Shown here in pieces: positions 17,819-26,450 of a stretch of 64,000 nucleotides of DNA (position 1 is the stretch's first letter; each line of letters begins with the position of its first letter). The notes under the pieces are model-generated. The model was not told the DNA's origin, searched no databases, and was given only the letters and a program-made list of their open reading frames with translations. Source of the stretch: Mycobacterium sp. URHD0025 (lineage in GTDB: Bacteria > Actinomycetota > Actinomycetes > Mycobacteriales > Mycobacteriaceae); assembly GCF_000426065.1 (NCBI RefSeq), contig NZ_AUEQ01000006.1, positions 496,001-560,000 of the forward strand. The letters are read 5' to 3'. Made by a program: the position numbers and the translations under genes.

Positions 17819-19345
17819 TCAGAATGGTGGGGGTGGTTCGTAGTGTTCGGCGATCCAGGCTTGGAATTGGTGTTCGTGTTCGAGGTTGTTGTTGAGTTCG
17901 GCGCGTAGGCAGCGTTCTTCGGTGATGCGGTGTTGGCGGTCTTGTTCGCGGGTGCGGTGGCGGGTCGGCATCCTCGCGCCGCGGTTGGGGTGGGGTGTCT
18001 GGGGTTCGGGCTGGTGCAGGTTGCCGGTCGGTGTGGCTAATGCCGGGAACATGGCGGCGCCGTGGGGTTCGGTGATGTAGGTGTGTCCGGTGGGTGCGGT
18101 GAATTCGATGGTGCCGTCGGGTAATTGGCGATCAGACCAGCCGGTGCTGAAAGTTTTCAGTAGGTGATGGGCCCGGCAGTAGAGCTTGTTGTTGGACGGG
18201 TGGGTCGGTCCGGTCGGGTAGGGCATGGTGTGGTCGATGTCGCAGCGTTGGGCGGGGGCGTCGCAGCCGGGGAATCGGCAGGTCAGGTCGCGCCACTGGA
18301 TGAATGCGGAGAGCCCCGCCGAGGGGCGGTAGCCGGGCTCACCCACTTCGCTCGGTTGGAGGGATTCCTCCGTCACGCCTGACTCAACTGACTCCGCGGG
18401 TCCGGCGGATGCCTCAGGCGGTTCGGCGGGCGCGGCCGTCTCGGCGGGTATGCGCACGGGCTTGAGTTTGGCGGTGGCCACCAGATCGCGCACTGATTGG
18501 GCGGGCAGGATGCCATGACCGGGTAGGTAGCCGGGATTGTTGGAGGTGCCGTCGATGGTGGCCTGCTCGGCCAGCACATGGATGACCGCGGCATTGGCGG
18601 CGGCGCGTTTCTGGGTGGCCGGGCATTCGGGTAACCCGCACAGGCACTGTAGTTGGGCTTCCATGCGGGCCACCGGTCCGATCGCGGCAGCACGACGCTG
18701 CGCATGCGTACGCGGATCGTTGTCACAGACCGTGTTGGCCACCGCATCCAGGCGCTGATCCAGTGCCGCCGCGTCGACGGCATCGACGTTGGCCCATAGT
18801 GTGGCCCGTCCGGGACTGCCGGGGTCGATCTGAACGAACGCGTCTTCGGTCAGATCCGGTGGCACCCGCACTCCGTGGGGGTCGAGTTTGGTGACCTGCT
18901 GATCGACGCGTTCGCGTAGTTGCCGTTCGGACAGTCGCATCCAGCTCCGTGCCCGCGAGGCCAGTGCCTCATCGAGCTGTGCCCACACCGAGGAATGCAT
19001 GGTTTCGGTGCGGGCGATGATGATGCTCACCACCCGATAGTCGATGTCGCCGGCAGCGAAGCGGGCCGCCACCAGCGGCAGTTTGTCGCGCAACACCCGG
19101 GCCCGCCGGATCTGGGTACCGGCCCGGCTGCGGCTGATCCGCAGGGCGGCCGAGATTTCGGCGGCCACCTCCTCAAACGGATCAGTGGTCCAAAAGATCG
19201 TCTCGGCCAACTCCTGTTCCCGGCGGGTATCCAGTTCCCCGATCGCGGCCAACCGCGCCGCGATGGCCGCCGATTCCGCGCGCGCCCCAGCGGTGATCGC
19301 GTCGATCAGCGCCGCACCACCATGATCGGAATCTCCGTCGAACAT
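17819..19345 (-). CDS. DUF222/HNH endonuclease, 13E12 repeat family
   Basis: About 508 residues with the DUF222 (13E12) helical domain over most of the length and a C-terminal HNH nuclease domain: CRFPGCDAPAQRCDIDH, then CRAHHLLKTF, with the Cys-X4-Cys/Cys-X2-His zinc pairs. 13E12 genes are repeated in mycobacterial genomes; some copies serve as prophage attachment sites in M. tuberculosis and they are thought to be mobile-element-like. It is absent from this position in M. tuberculosis as I recall it, so this copy looks inserted between the desaturase region and nei. Start at ATG 19345 (an upstream in-frame ATG at 19375 exists). Confidence 0.82.
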   Translation of the reverse strand: MFDGDSDHGGAALIDAITAGARAESAAIAARLAAIGELDTRREQELAETIFWTTDPFEEVAAEISAALRISRSRAGTQIRRARVLRDKLPLVAARFAAGDIDYRVVSIIIARTETMHSSVWAQLDEALASRARSWMRLSERQLRERVDQQVTKLDPHGVRVPPDLTEDAFVQIDPGSPGRATLWANVDAVDAAALDQRLDAVANTVCDNDPRTHAQRRAAAIGPVARMEAQLQCLCGLPECPATQKRAAANAAVIHVLAEQATIDGTSNNPGYLPGHGILPAQSVRDLVATAKLKPVRIPAETAAPAEPPEASAGPAESVESGVTEESLQPSEVGEPGYRPSAGLSAFIQWRDLTCRFPGCDAPAQRCDIDHTMPYPTGPTHPSNNKLYCRAHHLLKTFSTGWSDRQLPDGTIEFTAPTGHTYITEPHGAAMFPALATPTGNLHQPEPQTPHPNRGARMPTRHRTREQDRQHRITEERCLRAELNNNLEHEHQFQAWIAEHYEPPPPF

Positions 19346-19432
19346 GTGTTCGATTATGCCACCGCCCGGGGACATGCCGACGCGTTATCCACAGCGTACG
19401 ATTCATCCACAGATGCTGCTGTGCAAAGCAAT

Positions 19433-20185
19433 TCAGACTTGACAGGTGGGGCACCAGTAGGTCACCCGCTCGCTGGCGGCGTCGGTCTCGATCAATGTCC
19501 CGCATCGGCGGCAGGGCTCACCCGCGCGGCCGTAGACCCACAGCTGCCTCCCGTTCCGCGTATCTCCAGTTGTGGTCCGATTCCACCGGGATCTATTGAG
19601 CCACAGCATGTCCCGGGCGCGTTGCACCACGCGCAACGGGTCGGTCAGCGTACTGACGGGCGAGGTCGGCAGCCGGCCGAAGACGAAACACAGCTCATTG
19701 CAGTAGACATTGCCGACACCGGCCATCACCCGCTGATCGAGCAGCGCCGGGGCCAGTGGACGGTCCGGATCGGCGGTCAGGTTGGCTGCCGCAGTGCGTG
19801 GCTCCCAGTCCGGGCCGAGCAGGTCCGGACCCAGGTGTTCCACTGCCGCCATGTCGATGTCACGGTCCAGCACCTCCAACAAGCCGAGGTCGATCCCGGT
19901 CGCCCGGCTGTCGGCCGTCTCCAGCACGATACGGATCCGGTGTGCGGCGCCTTTGGTCCATCCGATGCGCCAACTGCCCTCCATCTTGAGATGGGAGTGA
20001 ATGCTGGCCGGACCGACCCGAATGAACAGATGCTTACCGCGGCTGACCACCTCGTCGACGACCTGCCCGGTCAGATCGACCGTGGCATAGCGGGGCACCC
20101 GGATGTCGCAGCGGGTCAACGTCTTGCCCACCAACGCGTCGCGCAGCGCGGTGGCGGTGTGGAAGACGGTGTCGCCTTCGGGCAT
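19433..20185 (-). CDS. nei2: endonuclease VIII-like DNA glycosylase
   Basis: A 250-residue Fpg/Nei glycosylase-lyase that excises oxidised pyrimidines. The catalytic N-terminal Pro (MPEGDTVF), the following Glu3, a Lys in SRGKHLF near residue 53, the helix-two-turn-helix segment GVGNVYCNE near 160, and the C-terminal zinc finger CRRCG...CPTC are all visible. It starts three bases after the stop of the upstream SDR, in the same direction as lhr, so lhr, the SDR and nei may form one transcript. Corresponds to Rv3297. Confidence 0.9.
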   Translation of the reverse strand: MPEGDTVFHTATALRDALVGKTLTRCDIRVPRYATVDLTGQVVDEVVSRGKHLFIRVGPASIHSHLKMEGSWRIGWTKGAAHRIRIVLETADSRATGIDLGLLEVLDRDIDMAAVEHLGPDLLGPDWEPRTAAANLTADPDRPLAPALLDQRVMAGVGNVYCNELCFVFGRLPTSPVSTLTDPLRVVQRARDMLWLNRSRWNRTTTGDTRNGRQLWVYGRAGEPCRRCGTLIETDAASERVTYWCPTCQV

Positions 20186-20188
20186 GCC

Positions 20189-21136
20189 CTATTGAACCAG
20201 CCTCAGAGAGTGCTCCCACAGTCGTTCTGCGTTGGACGGGTCCAGTGCGTATCGGGCGACACCGGATATCCCGAACTCGTCCCGGCGATCAACGACTTTC
20301 GCTTCGTTGCAGTCATCGAAGTACCGTCCGCCGATTCCTTCCAACAGCGGTGAAGCGGCCAGCAGCACCGAGGTGGCCGCCCCCTGCTCGACAGTTTTGA
20401 GTCGGCTGCCCGCCTCCCGGAACCGTTGTGCCGCCTCGGCGCCGTAGGCCGGATCAAGGTGGCGCTGCAGCGCTGTCAGGATGCCGCCGGGCATCAACGC
20501 GTTCGCGGTGATTCCGTCGTCGGCCCAGCGGCGGGTGGCTTCCACAGCGAACAAAACATTCGCTGTCTTGGACTGGCCATATGCCCCGAACGGGTCGTAG
20601 TCACGGAACGCGTAGTCGATGTCGTCGAAAACAACGGGGGAGCGCAGGTGCCCCGACGAACTGACCGATACGACGCGGGCGCCGCCGGCTGCGGCAAGAG
20701 CAGAGTGCAGACCCGTGGTGAGTGCGAAATGGCCGAGATGGTTGGTGGCGAACTGCAGCTCGTGACCACGCGAGGACAGCGTGAGCTCCGACAGCGCCAT
20801 CACTCCCGCGTTGTTGACCAGAATGTGCAGCGGCCCGGACCAGTCGCGGACGAACGACTCCACGCTGCTGAGGTCGGTCAGGTCCAGGCGGCCGACTCGG
20901 ATCGAGTTGTTGCCGGTCGAAGTACGGAGTTCGTCGGCGATGCGCTCGCCTGCTGCAATGTCGCGGACCGCCATGGTGACAGTGGCTCCAGCGGCCGCGA
21001 GAGCACGTGCCGTCTCGACGCCGATGCCCGAAGCCGCGCCGGTGACGATGGCCGAGCGACCGGACAGGTCCACTCCGGCGATCACTTCCGAGGCGGTTGA
21101 CTCGAAGCCGAATGGCGTGCTGATGGGGGCTGTCAT
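20189..21136 (-). CDS. short-chain dehydrogenase/reductase (retinol dehydrogenase-like)
   Basis: About 315 residues: TGAASGIG cofactor motif near residue 34, NNAGVM near 111, Ser in VVSVSSSGH near 160 and YGQSK (catalytic Tyr-X3-Lys) near 187, an arrangement typical of the extended retinol/WW-domain oxidoreductase-like SDRs. NAD(P)-dependent, substrate unknown. It sits between lhr and nei, which are adjacent in M. tuberculosis, so it is a lineage-specific insertion in a repair locus. ATG 21136 is preferred to an in-frame ATG at 21166. Confidence 0.85.
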   Translation of the reverse strand: MTAPISTPFGFESTASEVIAGVDLSGRSAIVTGAASGIGVETARALAAAGATVTMAVRDIAAGERIADELRTSTGNNSIRVGRLDLTDLSSVESFVRDWSGPLHILVNNAGVMALSELTLSSRGHELQFATNHLGHFALTTGLHSALAAAGGARVVSVSSSGHLRSPVVFDDIDYAFRDYDPFGAYGQSKTANVLFAVEATRRWADDGITANALMPGGILTALQRHLDPAYGAEAAQRFREAGSRLKTVEQGAATSVLLAASPLLEGIGGRYFDDCNEAKVVDRRDEFGISGVARYALDPSNAERLWEHSLRLVQ

Positions 21137-21178
21137 GCGTCTCAACAACAATGCACGGCCGGGCACTGTTCCCGAGGG

Positions 21179-24100
21179 CTACCGCAACCGCAAACCGCGT
21201 GGCGTGCGAGAAAATCCGGCTCCGGTCAACGCCTCCTGCACGGCGGCGCGGTCCGCGTCGACCCCGGGGTCGAGCACGGCGACTCCGTTGATCCGTTCTA
21301 CCAGCAGCGACGGCATCCGCCCGGCGGTCACCAGGTCGGCCAGTGCACCCGCGGCCGCTCGTAGTGTGTCCGGATCGGAGGTGAAGCTGAGGAGGGTGCG
21401 CCCACCGCGTTCCAGGAACCACACCAATTGCCCGTCGACCAGAGCCACGAGGGCTCCCGCCTTGCGGCCAGGCCGGTGAGAGTCCTCACCGCCCCGTTCA
21501 GGCCAGGCCAGCGCGGCCCCATAGGGATTGGCCGGGTCGGTCGCGGCGAGCACGACGGTGTGGTACTCGGGCCGGTGGGGATCCACCCCGTCGAGGTAGG
21601 ACCGCAACCGGTCGACCGTCGAGGCGGCCGCGAACTGCGCACCCCCCAGCGACTCGACGAAATAACCGCGTTGGCAACGGCCCGCATCCTCGAACGCACT
21701 CAACACCTTGTACAAGGTGGCAAATCCGCCCGGCACGCCCTCGGCCGCTGCCGCTCCCTTGGTGAGCACGCCATGCCGGTTGAGTAGCAGCTCGGCCTGG
21801 AAATGGGCACGCACGGTCGAATCCGGTTCTGCGCCAGGCAATGCCGACCATCGGCCGGACACCATCGGATCGGCTGCCCGGCTGTGGGGACGCGCCACGC
21901 TGTAGCGACTGAGCCGGGGCGGGCGCTGACGCTGCCGATGCGCCGGTGTGCCTGAGCGGCGGGGACCGGACAGCATCGCCCGTACGGGGGCGAACGTGTC
22001 CCCGGTGACCCAGCCGGCCCAGATGAGTTCCCACAAGGCGGTTTTCAGTTCGGATTCGCCGGCCTGATCGGTGAGTTGACGGAAGAAGTACGCACCGCCG
22101 TGTCCCAGCGTCTCCATGATCGCGCGGTGGATGTCGGTGAATTCGATCTCAGCGGGAGCGGGCAGTGTCAGTGGCGCAGTCTCGGCCAGGTGGAAGGACA
22201 CCCAGCCGTCACCGCCGCCGATCTGGCCCGCACCCGACCACATGACCTCGCCGGAGGCCAGCAATTCGTCGAGCATGGCCGGCTGGTAATCGCGTACCCG
22301 CTGGCCGAAGACCAGCGACTCCAGCGCCGACGCGGGAATGAGGACGCCGGCCAGTTGCTCGATCACCGCGGCCAGGCCGTCGCTGCCCGTGCTGTGGGTG
22401 GACCCGACGTGCTGCCAGGAAGGCAGGAAGCGACCGTAGGCAGCGGTGCTGACCGGCTCGACCTGGGCACGCAACGCGGCCAGGGAGCGGCGCCGCAGGA
22501 TTCTCAATACTTCGGCGTCGCACCACTGGTCGCCCGGAAGATCGTCGACGAACTCACCACGCACCAGTCGGCCGTCGACCGCCATGCGGCCCAGCACATC
22601 CGCGGTCACCCGCAGTCCCAGCCCGAACCGGGTGGCCACCTCGGTGGTGGTGAACGGCCCGTGGGTGCGGGCGTAGCGGCCGATCAGATCGCCGAGCGGG
22701 TCCGAGACCGATTCGGTGAACGCCGCAGGCACCCCGACCGGCACGGGGGCGCCAACCCCGTCGCGCAGCAGGCCGATGTCTTCCACTGCCGCCCACCAGG
22801 TCTGGCCCGCATAGGTCACCGGCAGTGCACGCTTGGCGGCATGCAACCCATCGAGCCAGCCCCCGATGGAGTCGGTGGTGGCACGCGCGGCGATCTCCGA
22901 CTCGGTGAGCGGCCCCAGCATCCGCAGCAGATCGGTCACCGCCTCGGCGTCCCGCGCCGCCCGTTCCTCGGTCAGGTGTTGCAGCTGTGCCGATGTCGAG
23001 GCGATCACCGCCGGATCCAGCAGCTCGCGTAGCTCGACGCGGCCCAGCAGTTCGGACAGCAGCACGGTGTCCAGCGCCAGCGCCGCGGCGCGCCGTTCGG
23101 CCAGCGGGCTGTCGCCCTCGTACATGAAGGCGCCCACATAGCCGAACAGCAGTGAGGCTGCGAACGGCGACGGGACTGCGGTTTCCACTTCGACCAACCG
23201 CAGCCGGCGCTGTGCGACCCGCCGCATCAGCTCGGTCAGGGCAGGCACGTCGTACACGTCCTGGAGGCATTCCCGCACTGTCTCCAGCACGATGGGGAAG
23301 TCCGGGTATTTGCGGGCGATGTCGAGCAGTTGCGCGGCGCGTTGCCGTTGATGCCACAACGGGGAACGCTTGCCAGGGTGTCTGCGCGGCAGCAGCAACG
23401 CACGTGCGGCGCATTCACGGAACCGGGACGCGAACAACGCCGAACCGCCCACTTCCGCGGTGACGATGGGCTCGATCTCGTCGGCGTCGAACACGAACAG
23501 ATCTGCACCCGGCGGGTTTTCGCCGCTGTCGGGCAGCCGCACGATGATGCCGTCGTCGGAGGCGGTCGGCTTCTCGTCGATGCCGTATCGTTCCCGCAGC
23601 CGCCGGCCCACGGCCAGTGCCAATGGTCCATGGACCCTGAGCCCGTACGGGGAATGCAGGATCACCCGCCAATCGCCGAGCTCGTCGCGGAAGCGTTCCA
23701 CCACGAACGTGCTGTCACTGGGAACGACGCCGGTGGACTCCCGCTGATCGTGCAGCAGCCGGTAGAGGTTGTCGGTGGCGAAGCCGGCGAAACCCATTGT
23801 CTGACAGCGCTCGTCGAACTCAGCGCGACCGAGTGCGGCAAGCTCGCCGGTGAACGCCCCGACGGCCGCGCCCAGCTCGGCGGGCCGGCCCACGCTGTCG
23901 CCGCGCCAGAACGGCAACCGCGCGGGTTGACCCGGGGCCGGGATGACCAGCACCCGGTCGTGGGTGATCTCGGTGATCCGCCAACTGGTGGCACCCAGGG
24001 AGATGACGTCGCCGGGGCGCGACTCGTACACCATCTCCTCGTCGAGTTCGCCGACTCTCGAAGGCTTTTCGGACTCGGTGGCCAGGTAGACGGTGAACAG

Positions 24101-25696
24101 CCCGCGGTCGGGGATGGCCCCGCCGGACGTGACGGCGAGCCGTTGGGCGCCGGGGCGGGCGGTCAAGGTTCCGGTGTCGCGGTCGTACACCAGCCGCGGC
24201 CGCAGTTCGGCGAACTCGGTGGACGGATACTTCCCGGACAGCAGGTCCAGCGTTGCCTCGAAGGCGCTGCGCGGCAACGTGGCGAAGGGCGCGCTACGAC
24301 GTACTGCGTCGAACCAGGCGTCGGCGTCCACCGGTTCCAGGGCGGCCACCGCCACAGTGTGCTGGGCCAGCACGTCGAGCGGACTGGCCGGGACGTGCAT
24401 GGTCTCGATGTCGCCGGAGCGCATGCGCTGCACCGCCACCGCACAACCGATCAGATCGGTGCGGTGCTTGGGGAACAGGACGCCCTGGGAGATCTCGCCG
24501 ACCTGGTGGCCGGCGCGCCCGATGCGCTGCAGGCCGCTGGCCACCGACGGCGGCGATTCGACCTGGATCACCAGATCGACGGCACCCATGTCGATGCCCA
24601 GCTCGAGGCTGGACGTGGCGACGACAGCGCGCAGCCGGCCACTCTTCAGGTCGTCCTCGACCTGCGCTCGCTGCTCTTTGCTGACCGAACCGTGGTGGGC
24701 CCGCGCCAGCAGTGGCAAAGCGCCGTTGGCTTGACCGCTGGCCATGAGCTGGGCCGGGGCGCCGCCACCGACCTGGGGGTTGTGCGTGGACGGCAACTCG
24801 ATGCCGGACCGTTCGGCATGAATCTCGTTGAGCCGTGAGGTCAGCCGTTCGGCCAGCCGGCGGGAGTTGGCGAACACGATCGAGGACTGGTGCGCCTCGA
24901 TCAGATCCACGATGCGTTCCTCGACATCGGGCCAGATGCTGTTGTTGTCGAGGTTGGCCATATCCGGAACGGGCACCTGTACCGACAGGTCGAAGGTCTT
25001 GCCCGCGGGAGGGGCCACGATGGTGGTGGGGGCATGCCCGGAGAGGAATCGCGCCACTTCCTCCGGTGGGCGCACCGTCGCCGACAGGCCGATCCGCTGG
25101 GCCGGCTTGTCGAGGAGCTGGTCGAGCCGTTCGAGTGAAAGCGCCAGGTGTGCACCACGTTTGGTGGCAGCGACGGCGTGAACCTCGTCGACGATGACGG
25201 TCTGGACCGAGGCCAGCGTCTCGCGGGCCGCCGAGGTCAGCATCAGGAACAGTGATTCGGGCGTGGTGATCAGGATGTCGGGCGGCTTGCTCAGCATCGC
25301 GCGCCGTTGGCTGGGTGTGGTGTCCCCGGAACGGACGCCGACGCTGATCGAGGGGGCCGGCACGCCGTGGCGCTCGGCGACCCGGGTGATACCGGTCAGC
25401 GGGGTGCGCAGGTTGCGCTCGACGTCGACGGCCAGGGCCTTGAGCGGCGATACGTAGAGCACCCGGGTGCCCGAGCGGGGACCGGACGGCAGCTGGGCCA
25501 GCTCGTCGATGGCCCACAGGAACGCGGCGAGCGTCTTGCCCGAGCCGGTCGGGGCGATGACCAGGGTGTTGTCGCCCTCGGCGATGGCGGACCAGGCCTG
25601 TGCCTGCGCGGCCGTCGGCGCCGGGAAGGCAGCCGTGAACCACTCCCGGGTCAGCGCACTGAACCGGGCCAGCGGATCGGCCGGCGTGGTGGTCAT
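21179..25696 (-). CDS. lhr: ATP-dependent DNA helicase Lhr
   Basis: A 1505-residue superfamily 2 helicase, the expected length for full-size Lhr. Walker A is APTGSGKT (residues 49-56), the Walker B box is DEVH (in IVDEVHAVAATKRGAHLAL), motif III is LSATVRPPEEV, and the helicase C domain holds IQRIGRAGHQVG. The long C-terminal half includes winged-helix and the Lhr-CTD region. Lhr translocates 3'-5' on single-stranded DNA, prefers DNA:RNA hybrids and is induced by DNA damage in mycobacteria. It heads a same-strand run with the SDR and nei. Confidence 0.95.
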   Translation of the reverse strand: MTTTPADPLARFSALTREWFTAAFPAPTAAQAQAWSAIAEGDNTLVIAPTGSGKTLAAFLWAIDELAQLPSGPRSGTRVLYVSPLKALAVDVERNLRTPLTGITRVAERHGVPAPSISVGVRSGDTTPSQRRAMLSKPPDILITTPESLFLMLTSAARETLASVQTVIVDEVHAVAATKRGAHLALSLERLDQLLDKPAQRIGLSATVRPPEEVARFLSGHAPTTIVAPPAGKTFDLSVQVPVPDMANLDNNSIWPDVEERIVDLIEAHQSSIVFANSRRLAERLTSRLNEIHAERSGIELPSTHNPQVGGGAPAQLMASGQANGALPLLARAHHGSVSKEQRAQVEDDLKSGRLRAVVATSSLELGIDMGAVDLVIQVESPPSVASGLQRIGRAGHQVGEISQGVLFPKHRTDLIGCAVAVQRMRSGDIETMHVPASPLDVLAQHTVAVAALEPVDADAWFDAVRRSAPFATLPRSAFEATLDLLSGKYPSTEFAELRPRLVYDRDTGTLTARPGAQRLAVTSGGAIPDRGLFTVYLATESEKPSRVGELDEEMVYESRPGDVISLGATSWRITEITHDRVLVIPAPGQPARLPFWRGDSVGRPAELGAAVGAFTGELAALGRAEFDERCQTMGFAGFATDNLYRLLHDQRESTGVVPSDSTFVVERFRDELGDWRVILHSPYGLRVHGPLALAVGRRLRERYGIDEKPTASDDGIIVRLPDSGENPPGADLFVFDADEIEPIVTAEVGGSALFASRFRECAARALLLPRRHPGKRSPLWHQRQRAAQLLDIARKYPDFPIVLETVRECLQDVYDVPALTELMRRVAQRRLRLVEVETAVPSPFAASLLFGYVGAFMYEGDSPLAERRAAALALDTVLLSELLGRVELRELLDPAVIASTSAQLQHLTEERAARDAEAVTDLLRMLGPLTESEIAARATTDSIGGWLDGLHAAKRALPVTYAGQTWWAAVEDIGLLRDGVGAPVPVGVPAAFTESVSDPLGDLIGRYARTHGPFTTTEVATRFGLGLRVTADVLGRMAVDGRLVRGEFVDDLPGDQWCDAEVLRILRRRSLAALRAQVEPVSTAAYGRFLPSWQHVGSTHSTGSDGLAAVIEQLAGVLIPASALESLVFGQRVRDYQPAMLDELLASGEVMWSGAGQIGGGDGWVSFHLAETAPLTLPAPAEIEFTDIHRAIMETLGHGGAYFFRQLTDQAGESELKTALWELIWAGWVTGDTFAPVRAMLSGPRRSGTPAHRQRQRPPRLSRYSVARPHSRAADPMVSGRWSALPGAEPDSTVRAHFQAELLLNRHGVLTKGAAAAEGVPGGFATLYKVLSAFEDAGRCQRGYFVESLGGAQFAAASTVDRLRSYLDGVDPHRPEYHTVVLAATDPANPYGAALAWPERGGEDSHRPGRKAGALVALVDGQLVWFLERGGRTLLSFTSDPDTLRAAAGALADLVTAGRMPSLLVERINGVAVLDPGVDADRAAVQEALTGAGFSRTPRGLRLR

Positions 25697-25732
25697 CTAG
25701 CCATACTGCCGCGCGGCACCGACAAGTGGCCT

Positions 25733-26386
25733 TCAGCGGTGTTCGGGGGCGGCCGCGCAGACCAGCTCGGCAGGCAGTCCCGGCACCCGGCCGACGGCGT
25801 CGAGCAGCGCGTGCGCACAGCTGTCGGCGACGAATCCGGCATCGATCGAGGGGTCCTTGAGCCGTTGACGGCACATTTCGAAGGTCAGTGCCAGCCAGCC
25901 GTAGACGGTGGCGCGCAGATCACGTTCGACCTTGGCGTCCAGCGGTTCGGACACCGACGCGCCGATGCGGCTCATGATCCGGTCGGCTTGACGGTCGTTG
26001 TCGATGTCGTCGACACCGCGCAGTACCGGGTCGGTGCGGCCCAGTCCCATGTAGGCCGCCCACGCCCCGTGCGGATGCTCCTCGTCGTAGCGCAGGTAGG
26101 CCAGCACGCCCGCGCGCAGCTGGCCGAACAGGCTCTGACCAGGCTCCGGGGGAGTGCTGGTGGCCTCGAACAGGCGCTCGCCCTCGGCCTGCACCACGGC
26201 GGCGAAGAAGGCGCGCTTGTCGGGGAAGTAGTGATACATCAGGGCTCGTGAGACGCCGGCGCGTTCGGCGATCTCGTCGATACGCACCTCGTCGTACGGT
26301 CGTTGGCCGAATACCTCGGCTCCCAGCGCCAGCAGCTCGTTACGTCTGTCGGCAGGGGAGAGCCGCCGTCTCGACTCGGCACTCAC
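25733..26386 (-). CDS. TetR-family regulator (Rv3295-like, BM3R1-type position)
   Basis: A 217-residue TetR protein: helix-turn-helix PYDEVRIDEIAERAGVSRALMYHYFPDKRAFF (residues about 24-56, quoted in part: AERAGVSRALMYHYFPDKR) and a helical C-terminal domain. Its position beside lhr matches Rv3295. Unlike M. tuberculosis it is divergent from a CYP102-like P450, and the 64-base intergenic region has an 8-bp inverted repeat. In Bacillus megaterium the CYP102A1 gene is controlled by the TetR protein BM3R1, so a similar fatty-acid-responsive repression is a reasonable inference here. Confidence 0.85.
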   Translation of the reverse strand: MSAESRRRLSPADRRNELLALGAEVFGQRPYDEVRIDEIAERAGVSRALMYHYFPDKRAFFAAVVQAEGERLFEATSTPPEPGQSLFGQLRAGVLAYLRYDEEHPHGAWAAYMGLGRTDPVLRGVDDIDNDRQADRIMSRIGASVSEPLDAKVERDLRATVYGWLALTFEMCRQRLKDPSIDAGFVADSCAHALLDAVGRVPGLPAELVCAAAPEHR

Positions 26387-26404
26387 GCCTGCAGCTTAAC
26401 GTGA

Positions 26405-26438
26405 CCGGCCTTACTTGACACATGTATAACAAGGCCGG
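26405..26438. promoter_or_regulatory. candidate operator in the TetR-P450 intergenic region
   Basis: Perfect 8-bp arms CCGGCCTT (26405-26412) and AAGGCCGG (26431-26438) separated by 18 bases. The near-central ACATGT (26420-26425) is itself palindromic. It is centred in the divergent region between the TetR gene and the P450 ATG at 26451. Confidence 0.5.
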
Positions 26439-26450
26439 AATCCTGGTGCC

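Noticed and set aside
23330..24838. A 500-codon open frame on the forward strand inside lhr
   Set aside because: Antisense to conserved helicase motifs, no ribosome binding site or recognisable domain; a by-product of GC-rich codon usage.
26415..26430. TTGACA and TATAAC upstream of the P450 as a sigma-A promoter
   Set aside because: The hexamers are only four bases apart, not 16-18, so they cannot form one promoter; the surrounding inverted repeat is better read as an operator.
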